Shown here in pieces: positions 20,516-32,300 of a DNA stretch of 64,000 nt. Both the position numbers and the translations under genes were made by a program. The notes beneath the pieces are model-generated. The model was not told where the DNA came from. It saw only the letters and a program-made list of their open reading frames with translations, and searched no databases. The stretch is taken from positions 1,550,001-1,614,000 of the forward strand of contig JAETXT010000002.1 of NCBI GenBank assembly GCA_019188255.1. Direction: 5' to 3'. How positions within the stretch are numbered: the stretch's first letter is position 1; each line of letters opens with the position of its first letter. The DNA is from Verticillium longisporum (taxonomy: Eukaryota; Ascomycota; Sordariomycetes; Glomerellales; Plectosphaerellaceae).

Positions 20516-23500
20516 TCATCGCCTGGCGCGCGCGTGAGCTTCAACCTTGCCAACTAGGCTCTTGAGCCCGACACCCCTCTCGCAGTTCTCTTCGAGCCAC
20601 GCCTCCATCCTCTCCCTGACCTGCTTCAACCCCCTGAGGATGGGCATCTTTTGCCCCTCCTCCACGTCGACGAACGACCCAGGGTTGAGCAGCAGGTCAA
20701 AACATTCTCCCCAAACCTCCGTCTGCCAGTACCGCTTCAGACTCTCCTTGATGCGATACCGCCTCCCTCCGGCGCCGATGCCGCCCTGATCGCACCGTAC
20801 CGTTTCAATGTATCGCCCGAACAGGAGGCAGTAGATGACGCCGGCCAGGCCGTGGTAGTCAATCTGCCAAGTCCAAGGCCGCCCCTCGCGCATCTCGGCG
20901 CAGTCGTGTGCCCCTGTCTTCCAGTCGGCGACAAACTGCGTGTCGGGCCCAAAGTTGCGCATGTCGATGCCCCGGCCGAAATCGATGAGCACCACGCCCC
21001 TCGCCGCCCATCCGCCTGTGCCGTCGGCGCGGTACTGCGTCGCCAGGGGCGCAGCATTGGCAGCATCGCCATTGTCGAGGCGCAGCAGGCAGTTGTCTGG
21101 CTTCAGGTCGCCGTGCAGCAACCCCCGCGCGTGCAACGCCTCGATGGTGCGCATCAGCTCGATGGTGAAAAACATGCCGGGCTGCTCATCCATGACAGCC
21201 GAGGGCTCGGCGCGGAACAGGTTGACAACGTCGAGCAGCGAGCCGTGCGGGTGCAGCGGCAGCAAGAGGAAGCCCTCGTCTTGGTAGAGGTGCATCTCGT
21301 GGGCGTACGTTAGGGAGGCGGCCGCACGGTGCTGGGGGCCTACGCGAGAATGTGCGAGGCGGATCATGTGGAACTCCCATGCACTGGGTGGCTGCTCCAT
21401 CTTGAGCGCCTCGAGGGTGCCGCGCTGGCGAACGGCGAACGCTCCTTTGCCCATGACAGCGGCGCCATTGTTCTCTTGATCCTCGACCTCCTGATCGGCC
21501 GTTGAGTTTTCGACGAGATAGACGGGAGCAAACGCGCCGGCACCGAGTTCCTTGCGAATGGTGTATGTCGTGGGCGTGTCAGGGAACTCCACTTCGACGA
21601 CTGAAAAGGCGTTGCTCGTCCTCTCGCCACTACTCCTGGCCTTGGCCATGAGCTTGGCTGCTTTGCGAATCTCGGATCCCTTTCCGTGCTTCTCTGCCTG
21701 ATGGTCGAAGAATTCGGCATAAGAGCTCAGTGGCGGGTGCATCTTGGCTAGAATTTCTTTCCGCACCACGTCATCCACCGGGCTGCATTGAGGGTCTGTG
21801 ATGACGGGTCCTTTGGGAGGTATCGTCTTCACACCGAGAGGCTTGGGCTTGGGCTTCTCCAGTATCGGCTGAGGCACCCTCGTGGGCTGCGCATCGTTGT
21901 AAATCTCCCGCAGGGGGCTGCTGAACAGCTGATCCGCACGGGCCCCATCATCATCATCCGACTCCTCGTTGTCATCCTTCTTGGTGGGTGACATTTGCGG
22001 CCTACGAGCTGTCAGGACACCAAGCGAGGATTCTGTCCTCTCTGTGATGGGGGTCATGAAGGGGAGGCGGTTGTTAGCCGCTTCGACCGGGTCCCGATAA
22101 GGCCGCGTTCTGGGCTCATAATCCTCTGGCGGAATCGGGACGAAGACGGTCTGCGTCCTGGGCGGGTAGTCTTCTTCAATGGGAGTCTGCAAATCGTCAT
22201 CCACATCGTCGTCCTCCTCGTAGAAATCATCGGGCTCCTGCTCATCCTCCTCTCGGGGTCCCGTCGGCTCCCGCGATGAAGGCAACGAGTTCTCGTCCTC
22301 ATTGATATCGATCAGGTTGGACACCTGCGTGTCGTTTGACTCCTCAACTTCGTTGTCCTCGTTGAGGTCTGGCACGTGTCTCCGAGTCGAAAAGTCAGAC
22401 CATTCACTGACGCTTTTCACATCGGATGGCTCATCATCGTCATCCTCGCCGGCTTCACTCGTGTCGACTTGTCGCGTCGTCGTTATGGTGCTTTCTGCTC
22501 CGCTTGTGTAGTCTCCATCTCCATCCGTCTCATAGTCGTCTTCGTCACTTTCGTCCTCATCCTCTTCTTCGTCTTCCAGGGGCTGGGTGGGCTTCAGAGG
22601 CTGGCTGAAGATTTCGTAAATGTCATCTGTTGCTGCCTTGGTATGCAGGGTCATTGTGGGCTCGGCGGTCGCATTCCTTTTCTTGAGTTTGGTCGGCTTT
22701 GACGGCGAGTCCAAGTTCGCTTTGACTGAAGCTTTTGTGTTAGTGGCCTGCAGTGGTTTGTCCAAGGGTCACACCTACTGATTTGGGTTTCGTTGAACTC
22801 CATCGTCTTCATCTTCTTGCTCTTGCCCTTCTTCTGGATGTTTCCATTCTCGTCCAAGGTCACCGTTTCCGTATACACGGTCAGCTTCTCCTTCACCATG
22901 TGTCCGAGGTTCTCAACATCATCTTCGGGCAGCGTGTCCATCATGACATCCTCCTCCCATGAATGGTCCAGCCAGCCTCTGTTCATCGCCCAGACCTCTT
23001 CAAAGCTCAACTCGGATCCGGGCAGCTCTGGCGCCGGGTAGACAGCCTCGAGGTCAACAAAAACGCGCTCACGTTTCCCGCTCACGGGATTCACCACAAC
23101 CTGCTCGGTCGAGGGCACAAGGGTATGTGTTTCTGCTACTTTTGGCTTGGACTGAAAATACAATAAACGCCAAAAGGCCCATCCATTAGTCCTAATTTTC
23201 ATCAACACATGGGCTTGGAGAGGGGGCCAGTAAGGAAAAACTCGTGAGACGTACCGTATCCTTGAAGATCTGCATCTTGGGCGCGCTGCTCTTCTTACCG
23301 CCCGCCTTCATCGTCTCGCCCACCCACGGCTTCGCCTGCATGACGTTCTCCTTCTTCCGGTTCGCGAGCGAATCAATCGTGTCCCAGCCCTCGGAGCTGG
23401 CCGGGCGCGCCGACAGCGCCGACGGTTCGGCAGAGGCGTCTGAGAAGATGGACATCTTGGCCTTGCCAGGCTTGGCCGTCTGGCCGCCAACGCCTTGGCC

Positions 23501-24258
23501 GGGCTGTGGCGCTTGAGGGTTTTCGGCAGCAGCAGCGGCCGCTGCCGCGGCGGCGTACGGGTCGACCTTGGCAGCGAGGGCCGGTCGCATGGCGGGCAAC
23601 GCCGGTGATGAGGGCGCGCCCGTTGCCTCTGGGCCCTGGGCGGCTTGCCTCTGCTCAAATTCGTTGAACTTGCGCATCAAGCGCTGCTCGGGCCTGGCGC
23701 CGCGCTCGATGCCCAGCTTGTACACCTCCTCGGCCTGCGCCCAGCGGCCCGCGCTCTCGAGCCAGGCGGCATACTCTTCGTAGAACAGGGCGAGGCTCTC
23801 GCCAATGTTGTGGCGGGAGATGAAGAGGAAGGTCTCGCGTGGCGCGTCGGCGAAGAACTGGATGAAGAGGATCCACAGCTTCAGGTAGCGCGGGTCATTC
23901 TTGTACTGGCCGATGTGATGAAGGCCTTGGTGGCGCGTTCGAGGAGAGTGTGTAGCTGGGATTGGGGCGTCGCCTGGGCAGAGGGGTAGGCGTCAAAGGT
24001 CCATCGAACGTAGCGGTCGTAGACATCGAGCGGGTCGTCTGATTCAGAGATGTTGGCGATCTCGGCTTCGTACTCGGCGCGAATGCAATCTGTGACGTTC
24101 TTGCTGCCTGTTGGTGTTGGTGTTGACAGCTTGTGGAGTGGTGACGGGGAGAAGGCCTCGGCCAGCTTCTTTGCGGAGCGGCCACTGGGGAGGGCCTGGA
24201 TGTTCTCCTTCTGGGCCTCGATGATGTCGAAGTTGATGAGGTCTCCGGAGGCTGCCAT
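20516..24258 (-). CDS. bub1: Bub1/Mad3 spindle checkpoint kinase
   Basis: Kinetochore kinase of the spindle assembly checkpoint. Exons 24258-23255, 23151-22779 and 22731-20516 give about 1197 aa. In order: a KEN box near residue 17 (AQKENIQALPSGRSAKKLAE), the TPR-like Mad3/Bub1 homology region at about 50-200, a second KEN (NRKKENVMQ) near 300, a GLEBS-like Bub3-binding stretch (ELSFEEVWAMNRG), a long acidic linker, and a C-terminal kinase domain with GAGAFAPVYLV, HGDLKPDN near 998 and VLIDFGRGIDM. Having KEN boxes and an intact-looking kinase in one protein fits the unduplicated MadBub state. There is a frameshift at 23908-23909: coding-strand CC where FITSAQYKNDPRYLKLW needs CCC. Introns are 103 and 47 nt. 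Confidence 0.94.
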
Positions 24259-25176
24259 GGTTAGTATCGTATGGGCATAGCCTGGTGATGGCGGAATGGA
24301 ATGGTGGTGATGCGAAGTGCGAAGGATGCCAAATGCAGAGGGCAAGGCAGGGGTAGAGTTAGAAGGTGGGGTTGTTGATTTGGGAAGGGTCGTCGTGTTG
24401 ATGCGGGATGACATGTGTTGTGGCGTGTTGATAGGGCAACGAGGAGCCACAGCGCTGGCCTCCTTAAGACTATCAGCACAGATGGCCATGACGACGTCGA
24501 TTTCCTGACATGATGGCGCCTGAAAATCATTGGGATTCTCTTGGCTGATGGCTAGCTTAATTGCTACAAGGACTTCAGCCTTTTATCGACCAAATTCAAA
24601 CCCCAACTCTGACATTCATGAGCTAGCATACGAGATCGAGGCTGAAGCGGTAATGGGCACCTCATCGAATCCCATCTAGCAACCGCAAAGGAAGAATACA
24701 AACCAGAGATTCTGTTGCAGCTGTCGTAACACAATCCGAAATGTTTCATCATGGGCTGGCAGTCAGCGAGATGACTATGCACTAATTACAATCATGAGTG
24801 TCTGCCCTAAGAAAAGCACGTCTGAGGACCGGACTGTACCTTGGCTGTACTCGGCCTGCTCTTTCAGACCAGAGTGGATGTGTTCACGATTATCACTGAT
24901 TCAGCAGAAATGGCGCTAGATCGGCATCAACATGCTGAGCATACTACAAGCTGTCGCCGTAGCTCTGCGAGCAAGACAGCGACGACCGAGCCCGGTCAAG
25001 CTAGATGTGGGCGAAAAGGGGACACCCGCGGAGAATTTCCCATAGACACCACATGCCGAGATGGGCATGCAAGCACCACAACACAACAAGGCATATGCTG
25101 AACAAGACACACGCCGAGGCACTCCATGTCAACAGCTCATCTTCAGCAGCATGTCTATTCAACAACACGAGCCAGC
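24259..25176. other. Intergenic region upstream of BUB1
   Basis: About 920 bp between the BUB1 start and the stop of the next minus-strand gene. No coding sequence or RNA gene recognised. Confidence 0.55.
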
Positions 25177-26437
25177 CTACAGCTTGGCCACGGCGCCCTC
25201 GCCCTTGCGACTCGTCTCCACCAGCTCCCACGCAAACTCGGCCAGCGGCGCCCTCGTCTCCGAGTACTGCTTCGCCTTTTCACTGCTGGCCTGGCGCCGC
25301 GCGTACCGCGCCGCGATGCCCTGGCACACGGCCGACAGGCGGAACACGTTAAAGGCCATGCCCCAGCCAAACTCGGCGGCGGGGTCGTACCCGGACACGT
25401 CGGCGTACCAGCGCACGACCTGCGTGGCGTCGGGCAGGCCGGGCGTCGCGCCGGGGAGGAAGCCCCTGTGCGCGTTGACGCCGTCCCGTGACGCCGTGAA
25501 AAACTGCGTCGAGAGGTTGCAGAGGTCCGAGAGCGGGTGGCCGACTGTGGACATTTCCCAGCTGTTCACAACGAGAGTCAGCGTTTCTGCAACGTAGCAT
25601 ATATCCTTCCCCAAGATATCCTTCCCCAAGAAAACATAGGCAAACTCACTCCAGGATGCCAATCACCCGCGGCTCCGTCTTGTGAAAGACGATATTGTCA
25701 ATCTTGTAGTCGCCGTGAATCAGCGTGCCCCGATCGCGCGGCTGCCGCCTCGCGTCCTTGAAGAAGTCAATCATGTCCCTGAAGTGCGGCAGGTCGCCGA
25801 CGGGCTCGTTGGTCTCGACGTCGACGGCGCCGGCCTGGCTCGCGCAAATGGTGCTCCACGTCTGGATCTGGCGGTCGTAGAAGCCCGTGGCGCGGCCAAA
25901 GGACGCGAGCCCGACGTCGGCGGGCCGCACGCGGTGCAGGCGCGCCAGCGTGTCGACGGCGGCGTGCCACAGGGCCTGGCGCTCGTCGGCGCCTAGGCCC
26001 GGCATGGCGGCGTCCTCGAGGATGCGGCCGTCGAGAAACTCCATGATGTAAAAGGGCGTGCCGATGACAGTGTCGTCCTCGCAGAGGCAGTAGGCGCGCG
26101 GCACGGGCACGTCCGTCGTCTCGAGCGCGTGGATGATGCGGTACTCGCGCTCCACCTTGTGGGCGGCTTTGGAGAGGAGCTTGCCCGGCGGCTTCTTGCG
26201 GAGGACGTAGCGCTGGCCGTCGGCGGCCGTGAGTTGGTAGGTGGGATTCGACTGGCCGAAGCCGAACTGCTGTTTGTTAGGAACGTTGCGCAGAAAGACT
26301 CGCTCGATGGAAGCTTGGGTAGAGGAGGCTGTACGTACCTGCTTCAGGTCGACGGGCACCTTGATCTCGGGCACATTCTGTTCAATGTACCGCTCCAGCG
26401 ACTTTTGGTCGATGGGCTGGCGCACGCGTCCTGCCAT
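25177..26437 (-). CDS. APH/phosphotransferase-family protein, ACAD10/11 N-domain-like
   Basis: Exons 26437-26339, 26269-25650 and 25561-25177 give 367 aa. The fold is aminoglycoside phosphotransferase-like: FGFGQSNPTYQLTAADGQRY near the N-terminus, RYVLRKKPPGKLL carrying the likely ATP-binding Lys, the catalytic loop LIHGDYKIDNIVFH, and the metal-binding Asp in ILDWEMSTVGHPLSDL, formed across intron 2. This matches the kinase-like domain that precedes the acyl-CoA dehydrogenase in animal ACAD10/11, which acts on 4-hydroxyacyl-CoAs. Here it stands alone, as is common in fungi. The substrate is not known from sequence. The C-terminus (RAPLAEFAWELVETSRKGE and AVAKL) ends in Lys-Leu; it is not a canonical SKL peroxisomal signal. 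Confidence 0.88.
25601..25630. repeat. 15-bp tandem duplication inside an intron
   Basis: ATATCCTTCCCCAAG is present twice back to back in the second intron (25649-25562) of the APH-family gene. The duplication lies away from both splice sites. Confidence 0.9.
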
Positions 26438-27898
26438 GGTCGGCTCGGTTTTCGTGTCGACGACGACGATACTGATGCAGGTTGCAGGAGGAGGATCGCG
26501 GACGATGCTAAACTTGGATAGGTGTGCCCTGGAGGATGACTGTGGGCGATTCGAGAGCTACTGAGTAGAGAAGGCAAGAACAGAAAGAAAAACCAATCCC
26601 AATTGACCTCCCCAATCAGGAGCAAAACCAGGACGTCGGGTTTACATACCGAGCGGTCCCCCGGGTCTGGCTGGCTCTGGGGGTCGGGGTCATTGAGGGT
26701 CGCGCGGGGGATGGAGGGCATTCGGCGTGAACCTGGGCGTGCCGAGGTCCCCGTCACACTACCAATCGGTGGGTCGGATTTCGATAGCCGCACCCGCAGC
26801 CGGCCCCTCTCTGCATCTGCGTCTCGTCGTCAATCCTCGGTTTCCGTTCTGCTGCTCCCTGCTTTGGTCATAGTGAGTGTAGAACAGCACTTGGGCTGTC
26901 ATGTATGCAATCCAATGAAAACACGACTATTTTGGTCGTTGAACTCAGAGCCCATAGAACAGACAGCCTTGGATCAATCACAACCAATGGCGAATCATAC
27001 ACATCAGTGAAATGTTGTTCTCATAACTAACTACAATAAGTACTGCCCAGCGTTGGGTGCCGGACCTCTGTCTATCTCCAACAAACCAAATTCGCGCCCC
27101 GGACGCACGCTCGTTCTGTTGCCCATTTTGTTTTTTTGGTGCTTTTCTGTTGCTTGTCGTCTTGCCTTGTCTCACCTCGAACAGTTGACTGCGCTCGATG
27201 GCGGGTACACGGCCAGACTCGAAGTGGCCTTGGTGGCCAGACCACAGGCTCCCTCTCGGCCGGCCATCGCTAATCGGCCGCCGCCTCCCGTTCCCCCAAA
27301 TGTACTCGACAAGAAGTGAACGTGAGCCAGAAGCTCCGACACGCGCGCACACACACACACACAAGGTGAAGTAGACGAGGGGGGAAATACGAAAAGGATA
27401 AAGAAAAAAATTGAAAAAGGGGGAGGTAAACGGTCAAACAACAAGGGGGGATCCGTCATTTCGCGTCGTCGTCCATGCATTCTTTCCATCCCTGCCCTTC
27501 CCTTGCCTTCCCCGTCCTGTGTCCCACGTCCAGCCTTCCAAACGACGGCCGGTGCGATGCTGTTGCCAGTCGACTAGTTGTATTAAAGAGAAAAAGAAGG
27601 AGAAAATCAAAATTGGGTCGAGCCGCATCCGAGCAGACGGAGGAAATGAGATCCCAGACGCGTCCTCAGAGGCGTCGTAACATGCGCGTGCCCATGCACT
27701 CGACTGCGTAGCGAGACACACCAAGGCGCATCCGCGCCGGGAAAAGTCCGTGTCTGCCCAGGCGCCCGCCACGATATAAAGCAAGGTGCAGGCGAAGGAG
27801 GAGAGAATTGTCGCTCAACGTCCTCGGCCGCCGTCGTCATGTCGTAATTGCTGACAAAGAAGATTGAAAAGAAGTATTGCGCTGGCTGACAACTATGT
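26438..27898. other. Intergenic region upstream of the APH-family gene
   Basis: About 1.46 kb holding the 5' region of the APH-family gene and the 3' UTR of HAP2. A (CA)n tract is near 27345-27363. Several short ORFs overlap in different frames; none shows a domain. Confidence 0.55.
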
Positions 27899-28839
27899 TC
27901 AGCTCTCGTCGTCCTCCTCTTCCTCTTCTTCCGGACTGTCAGCCTGTGCCTTGACCTTTTTGTTGGCGCCGGCATCAGCGGCCTCTGACTTGCGCTTCGT
28001 ACCAGCTTTGGCAGGCTCATCCTTGACCGGTGCATCGCCAGCGGGGCACCACCGCCGCCAGCCTTGTTGCGTTCGATCTCGGCGACTTCATCGGCGGTCA
28101 AGAAACGACCACCGGGACCGCGAGGCCTGCGCATGGCATGGTTGTGTCTCGACTCGTGGAGGTACGGCTTGCGTCCTTTCGACGTCAGCCTGAGCTGCTC
28201 TTCGAGCTTCTGTCGCGCGACGCGTCTCTTGAGGATGCGATGGAACTGCTTTGCGTTGACGTATAGTGGTGACTCCTCAACACCACCAGCGGCGAGCTCG
28301 GGAGACTGAGGATGCGCCATGGCGGACGCTGGAGGCAATTGCGGAGCGGCGACTCCGGGGCGTCCGACGTGTCCCATCATGTTTTGCGCCTGATTGGGCA
28401 TGCCAGGACTTGTGACTTGGCTGAGACGCCGTTGACCGGCGAGGTTGTTCATCTGGGGTGACCTAGGCCCGCGAAGATCCTTCTTTTGGCCACCCATCCT
28501 CGGCGAGGTTTGGGGCATGTTTGGGTCGGAGGACATGTAGGGATAATTAGACTGTCCCGACGCGGCGGCGGTCGCAGCCATGGCTGCGGCCTGGATGCCA
28601 GGCATCGCATAGTGCGGAACGTTGTATTGTGTCTGGAACATGGCGGGGTTCTGGCCCTGGGCGGACTGCTGCTGCGGCGTAGAGAGTATGGGGGAGGTCT
28701 GAACGCCGTGAGGGTGGATGTTGTGGTTTGTCGGCGAGGTAATGTTGTTGCCGGATGCCGGATTAGGGTACCCTGGCTGAACGTGTCCCTGCTGATGCGC
28801 GTTCTGTGGCTGCTGTGGGTATTGGGCGTACTCCATCAT
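27899..28839 (-). CDS. hap2: CCAAT-binding factor subunit Hap2/NF-YA
   Basis: DNA-contacting subunit of the CCAAT-binding complex with Hap3 and Hap5. The product is about 313 aa. The N-terminal half is Gln/Pro/Asn-rich, a typical activation or disordered region. The NF-YA core lies near residues 188-255: ESPLYVNAKQFHRILKRR (Hap3/Hap5-contact helix), a linker, and KPYLHESRHNHAMRRPRGPG (CCAAT recognition). The C-terminus is Lys-rich then acidic. A frameshift lies at 28043-28046: four C on the coding strand where GGGGAPAGDAPVKDEPAK needs five. With it restored, the stop is at 27899. The start is uncertain: I took the MMEYAQYPQQ methionine at 28839, but the frame stays open to an ATG at 28950 (MVPQPHRDQPTSTEP), which may be the true start. 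Confidence 0.92.
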
Positions 28840-29338
28840 GATGAACGTGCCCTCGAGAGCGGTTGTATGAAGAATACGCGATGGAGGCGCAATGTTGATA
28901 CCGAATGGTTCAGTGCTGGTAGGCTGGTCGCGATGTGGTTGCGGCACCAATGGGAAGTCGAGGTGGGGTTGTTTCGGGGTCGCGAGACAGGATTGGAAGA
29001 TTGGGGGTGGGTGATGAACGGCAGAAGTCGAATGAAATGTCGGCAGAGGGCGAAGGACCCTGTATAGGAGGAAAAGTCTTTATACAATTGGGTGTGCGTG
29101 TCGCAGGGCTCCGTCGTCACTTGGGGGAAGAGATTCCCATGGGTCGCGGAGGGCCTGGCTTGTCAGGGTGGTGAGGCAGGTTGGGCTGTGCGGTGGGTAA
29201 TCTATGGGATGTGCGCTTGATGTGTTGGCAGGCGTGGATCTGTTAAGAGGGTGCGGCGCAGAAAGCCGGGTACGGCATATGCGGGCTGATGGGGTGGGTA
29301 GTGCGAGTGGCAGCCGCGCGCGGGGACTGTCAAGTTGC

Positions 29339-29371
29339 GGTGGTGGTGGTGGTGGTGGTGGTGGTGGTGGT
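29339..29371. repeat. TGG/CCA trinucleotide microsatellite
   Basis: About eleven uninterrupted GGT units on the plus strand. If the minus-strand ORF at 29330-29623 is translated this would encode a poly-Thr run. Confidence 0.9.
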
Positions 29372-32300
29372 GAGTGGCTGAGCTGGTTGATAGTTGTGAC
29401 GACTGGTTTTACGATTACCACGTGAAGGAGGACAGCTTGACGAGGCTAAAGGAGGAGTGATTGCACGCTGGGCAGACAAGTTTGGCAGCTCTGGCAGGCT
29501 GTAACCGAACGAAGCGGAGCCGGCGGGAACGATGGGGATCGTGGGGATGTTTTCCAACGACGGACTGTCGACGGATAGGTTCTGCTGGGCTTTCGTGGCG
29601 GGGCAAATCCACGGTCCAGTCAAAGGCGGTTAGTTTGCTGAGAAGGGGGTTCCTCAGGATCTGCAACCATAAGCATTAGTACCAAGTAGCTTTGTTGACG
29701 ATGACAGAGCGAGTCTCTCGGGGGAGGGGGTATGATGCAACGAGGCGAGACGAGGCGAGGCAGAAGGGACCAAATGGGGAATGAAAAGGATTGGGCGACG
29801 AGGGAGGGAAGAGAGAGAGCGAGAGCGAGAGCGGCGTGGTGCGCGACGTCCCATGCTGCGGTACGGTACGGTGCGGCGCGGGCTGGCCTCGGTCGGCGCG
29901 AGGGGGAAAAGCTATGCGCTGGCAAGGCCTGGCATGGCATGCATGACGAGGTGTGCAGCTTGACACCCGACCGACTAGGAGGAGGGAGGTGGCATGTCGC
30001 ATGTCGCAGCTTGCAGCTCGCTCGGGGGATGGACCGATGAGGTCAGAAGGGAGGGATAGTGGCGGATGGGAGCCTGACCGTGCTAGCAGCGCTGGCTATG
30101 CTCTGCTCTGTTCTACTTCAGCAGCCCTGTTGTTGCTCTGGCCGGGGAGGTGTGATGTGATGTCAGGTTTGGGCTGCAACTGTGCAACTGAGCTGAGAGC
30201 AGGCGACTCGGCGCTACCAAAATCGGGCTTGGACCTGGCACCCTCTGCAAATTGAATAATACAAGAAGGGCAGATTGGGGGTAGGAGTGCCGTGCCAGCA
30301 AGAAGTCCTGCGAATGGTGATGGTCGAGCAAAAGCGCATCGATTGGGGTAATTTTGGAGATATTCACAACGCGTTGGCTGGGGGCGCAGGAAGGCGCCGG
30401 TGGGCTATTCGCATAATGGGGGAAGGCGGGAAGGCGGGAAGGCAGAAAGTGGCGGGGAGGGGCCAGGAGCAAAATAGTGAGATGTGAATAGAGAGCGTGC
30501 GTGTGTGCATGTATGCGCGCAATGGCAATGGAAGGGGGGGGGGTAGGCAGTAGTAGGTAGTGAGGCAGAGAGAAACCGAGTCGCGTCAAGACACGCGGTA
30601 CACGGTCAGAAGTGGGTAGGCAGCAAGAGCCAGGCTGCGTGAGGGGGGAAGGAAACAATAGAAAGAGCGAACTGGCGCAAGGAAGGAAGAGTCGCGATTC
30701 GTACCTTTGCTGCTGTTGCTGCGAATTGTTGGCTGATGACTTGCGCAACAAACGTTGGCCGGCGGGCTGGCTGTTGTCTGGTCTCTCTCTCTTGTATTTG
30801 GAGAGGAATAGAGAGGGGTGAGGCTGCAGCGCGACTGGATGCGATGCGCCAGTGGTGTCGCAGTGCGGTACAAGTGCGAGTGCAGTGCGCTGCGGTGCGG
30901 TGCGCGCGTTGCGATGATTCGAGTCGAGAGTGGGCGTTTGCTCTGACGTTCAGGGCTCTCTGTCTCTATCTTTCTCTTGTCGGTCGGGTCGAACCAAACA
31001 CAGACAAAGGTCGAGGGAAAGGGTAAGGTGCTGTTGGTGTCGTGCTGGGGCCACCAATGATGAGGTTCAAATGGTGAAGCGAGGACGTGAGTACAGCGAA
31101 TTGCTGCGCTTTGCTTCGCTGGATGACTTCTTCGTCGATGGTTGGCCAATAAGTATGGGTGAGAGAAGGAGGAGAAGGTGATTTGACCAAAGCTGGCGGG
31201 GGCCTTGGAAGAAGTTTGTGGGAGCCGGAGCCAGAGAAAGAGCCTGAAGCCTGCCTGCCTGTCTCTTGCCCTGTGCGCCAATGGGCCAGTGCACCATGAC
31301 GCTGACTCCACTATGGCTCCATTCGGGATCCACAGGTCGTCTCCACTCCTCCCAGCCACCACTCGTCGCTTCCCTCACTCATTCAGTCAGTCCCTTTCTC
31401 CTCCCCCACTCGTGCCGGCGCCCTCTGCTCCCTCCGCCCACCCCCCCGTGCGCTCACTCGCCTGCCCGCCAGTCGTCGGAGCTTCTTTTCTGTCGTACCC
31501 AATGACCAGCCATCATCACCAGCCAGCCAGCCCAACGAAGCCAGCTCGAGCGTAACCGCAGGGCTGAAGTCGTGTCACCGGCTCTACTGGTGGTACTCTA
31601 CTGCCTGCCCATGACTACCTAGGTGCTGCTTGCTCTCTTACTTCGCCATCTCTAGTCTGTGTTCTCTCTCACCCTCTCGCGTTCTCTTGACTCCCAAAAT
31701 ATCCCTCCCTCGGGCTGGCTGGCTATTTCCAGACTTGACCGACAATCACGCCAAATGACAATAGTATCAGGCACCAAGCAACTGCGCAGCCAGATCAGAC
31801 GCTCGACAGACGACGCAAACCAGGCTAGCCCGCATTCCGACCTGTCGCCCATTCGCCTCCGCCGAGGCGGTGTCTCCCTCTTGCTGCTTGCTCCGAGTCA
31901 CCGACTGCCAACTCGGTCCCGCCTTACTTCTCGACCTGCCTCTGCGTCCCACTCCCCAAAGGGCGGTGTGCTCATCCCAAGCCGTCTTTTCGTGCCTACA
32001 GCAGACACAGAGCTCCGACGTGCAGCTGTGTATTGTTCAAGGCCGCCCAACCCAGCCTGCCTGCCTGCCTGCCTATCTACCTGTGACGCGTTGCTCGACT
32101 CCCAGCCTGACTGACTGACTACTCCCCCTTCAAGCCTGAAATGAGAAACCCCAAAAGTCAGATCCTTTGCTACTTTGGTTTCTGTGCCTCCGTCCGAAGC
32201 ACGGTAAGCCGAGAGCTCCGGCAACATCTTACGTCAGGCGCGGAGCTCCCTCTTCTTACCTGCACCGCCAAACCCTGCGCCAGGGTCTCGAGGGCAGCGC

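Noticed and set aside
30586..31362. 258-codon minus-strand ORF as a gene
   Set aside because: Irregular composition, overlaps other ORFs in several frames, no conserved motif.
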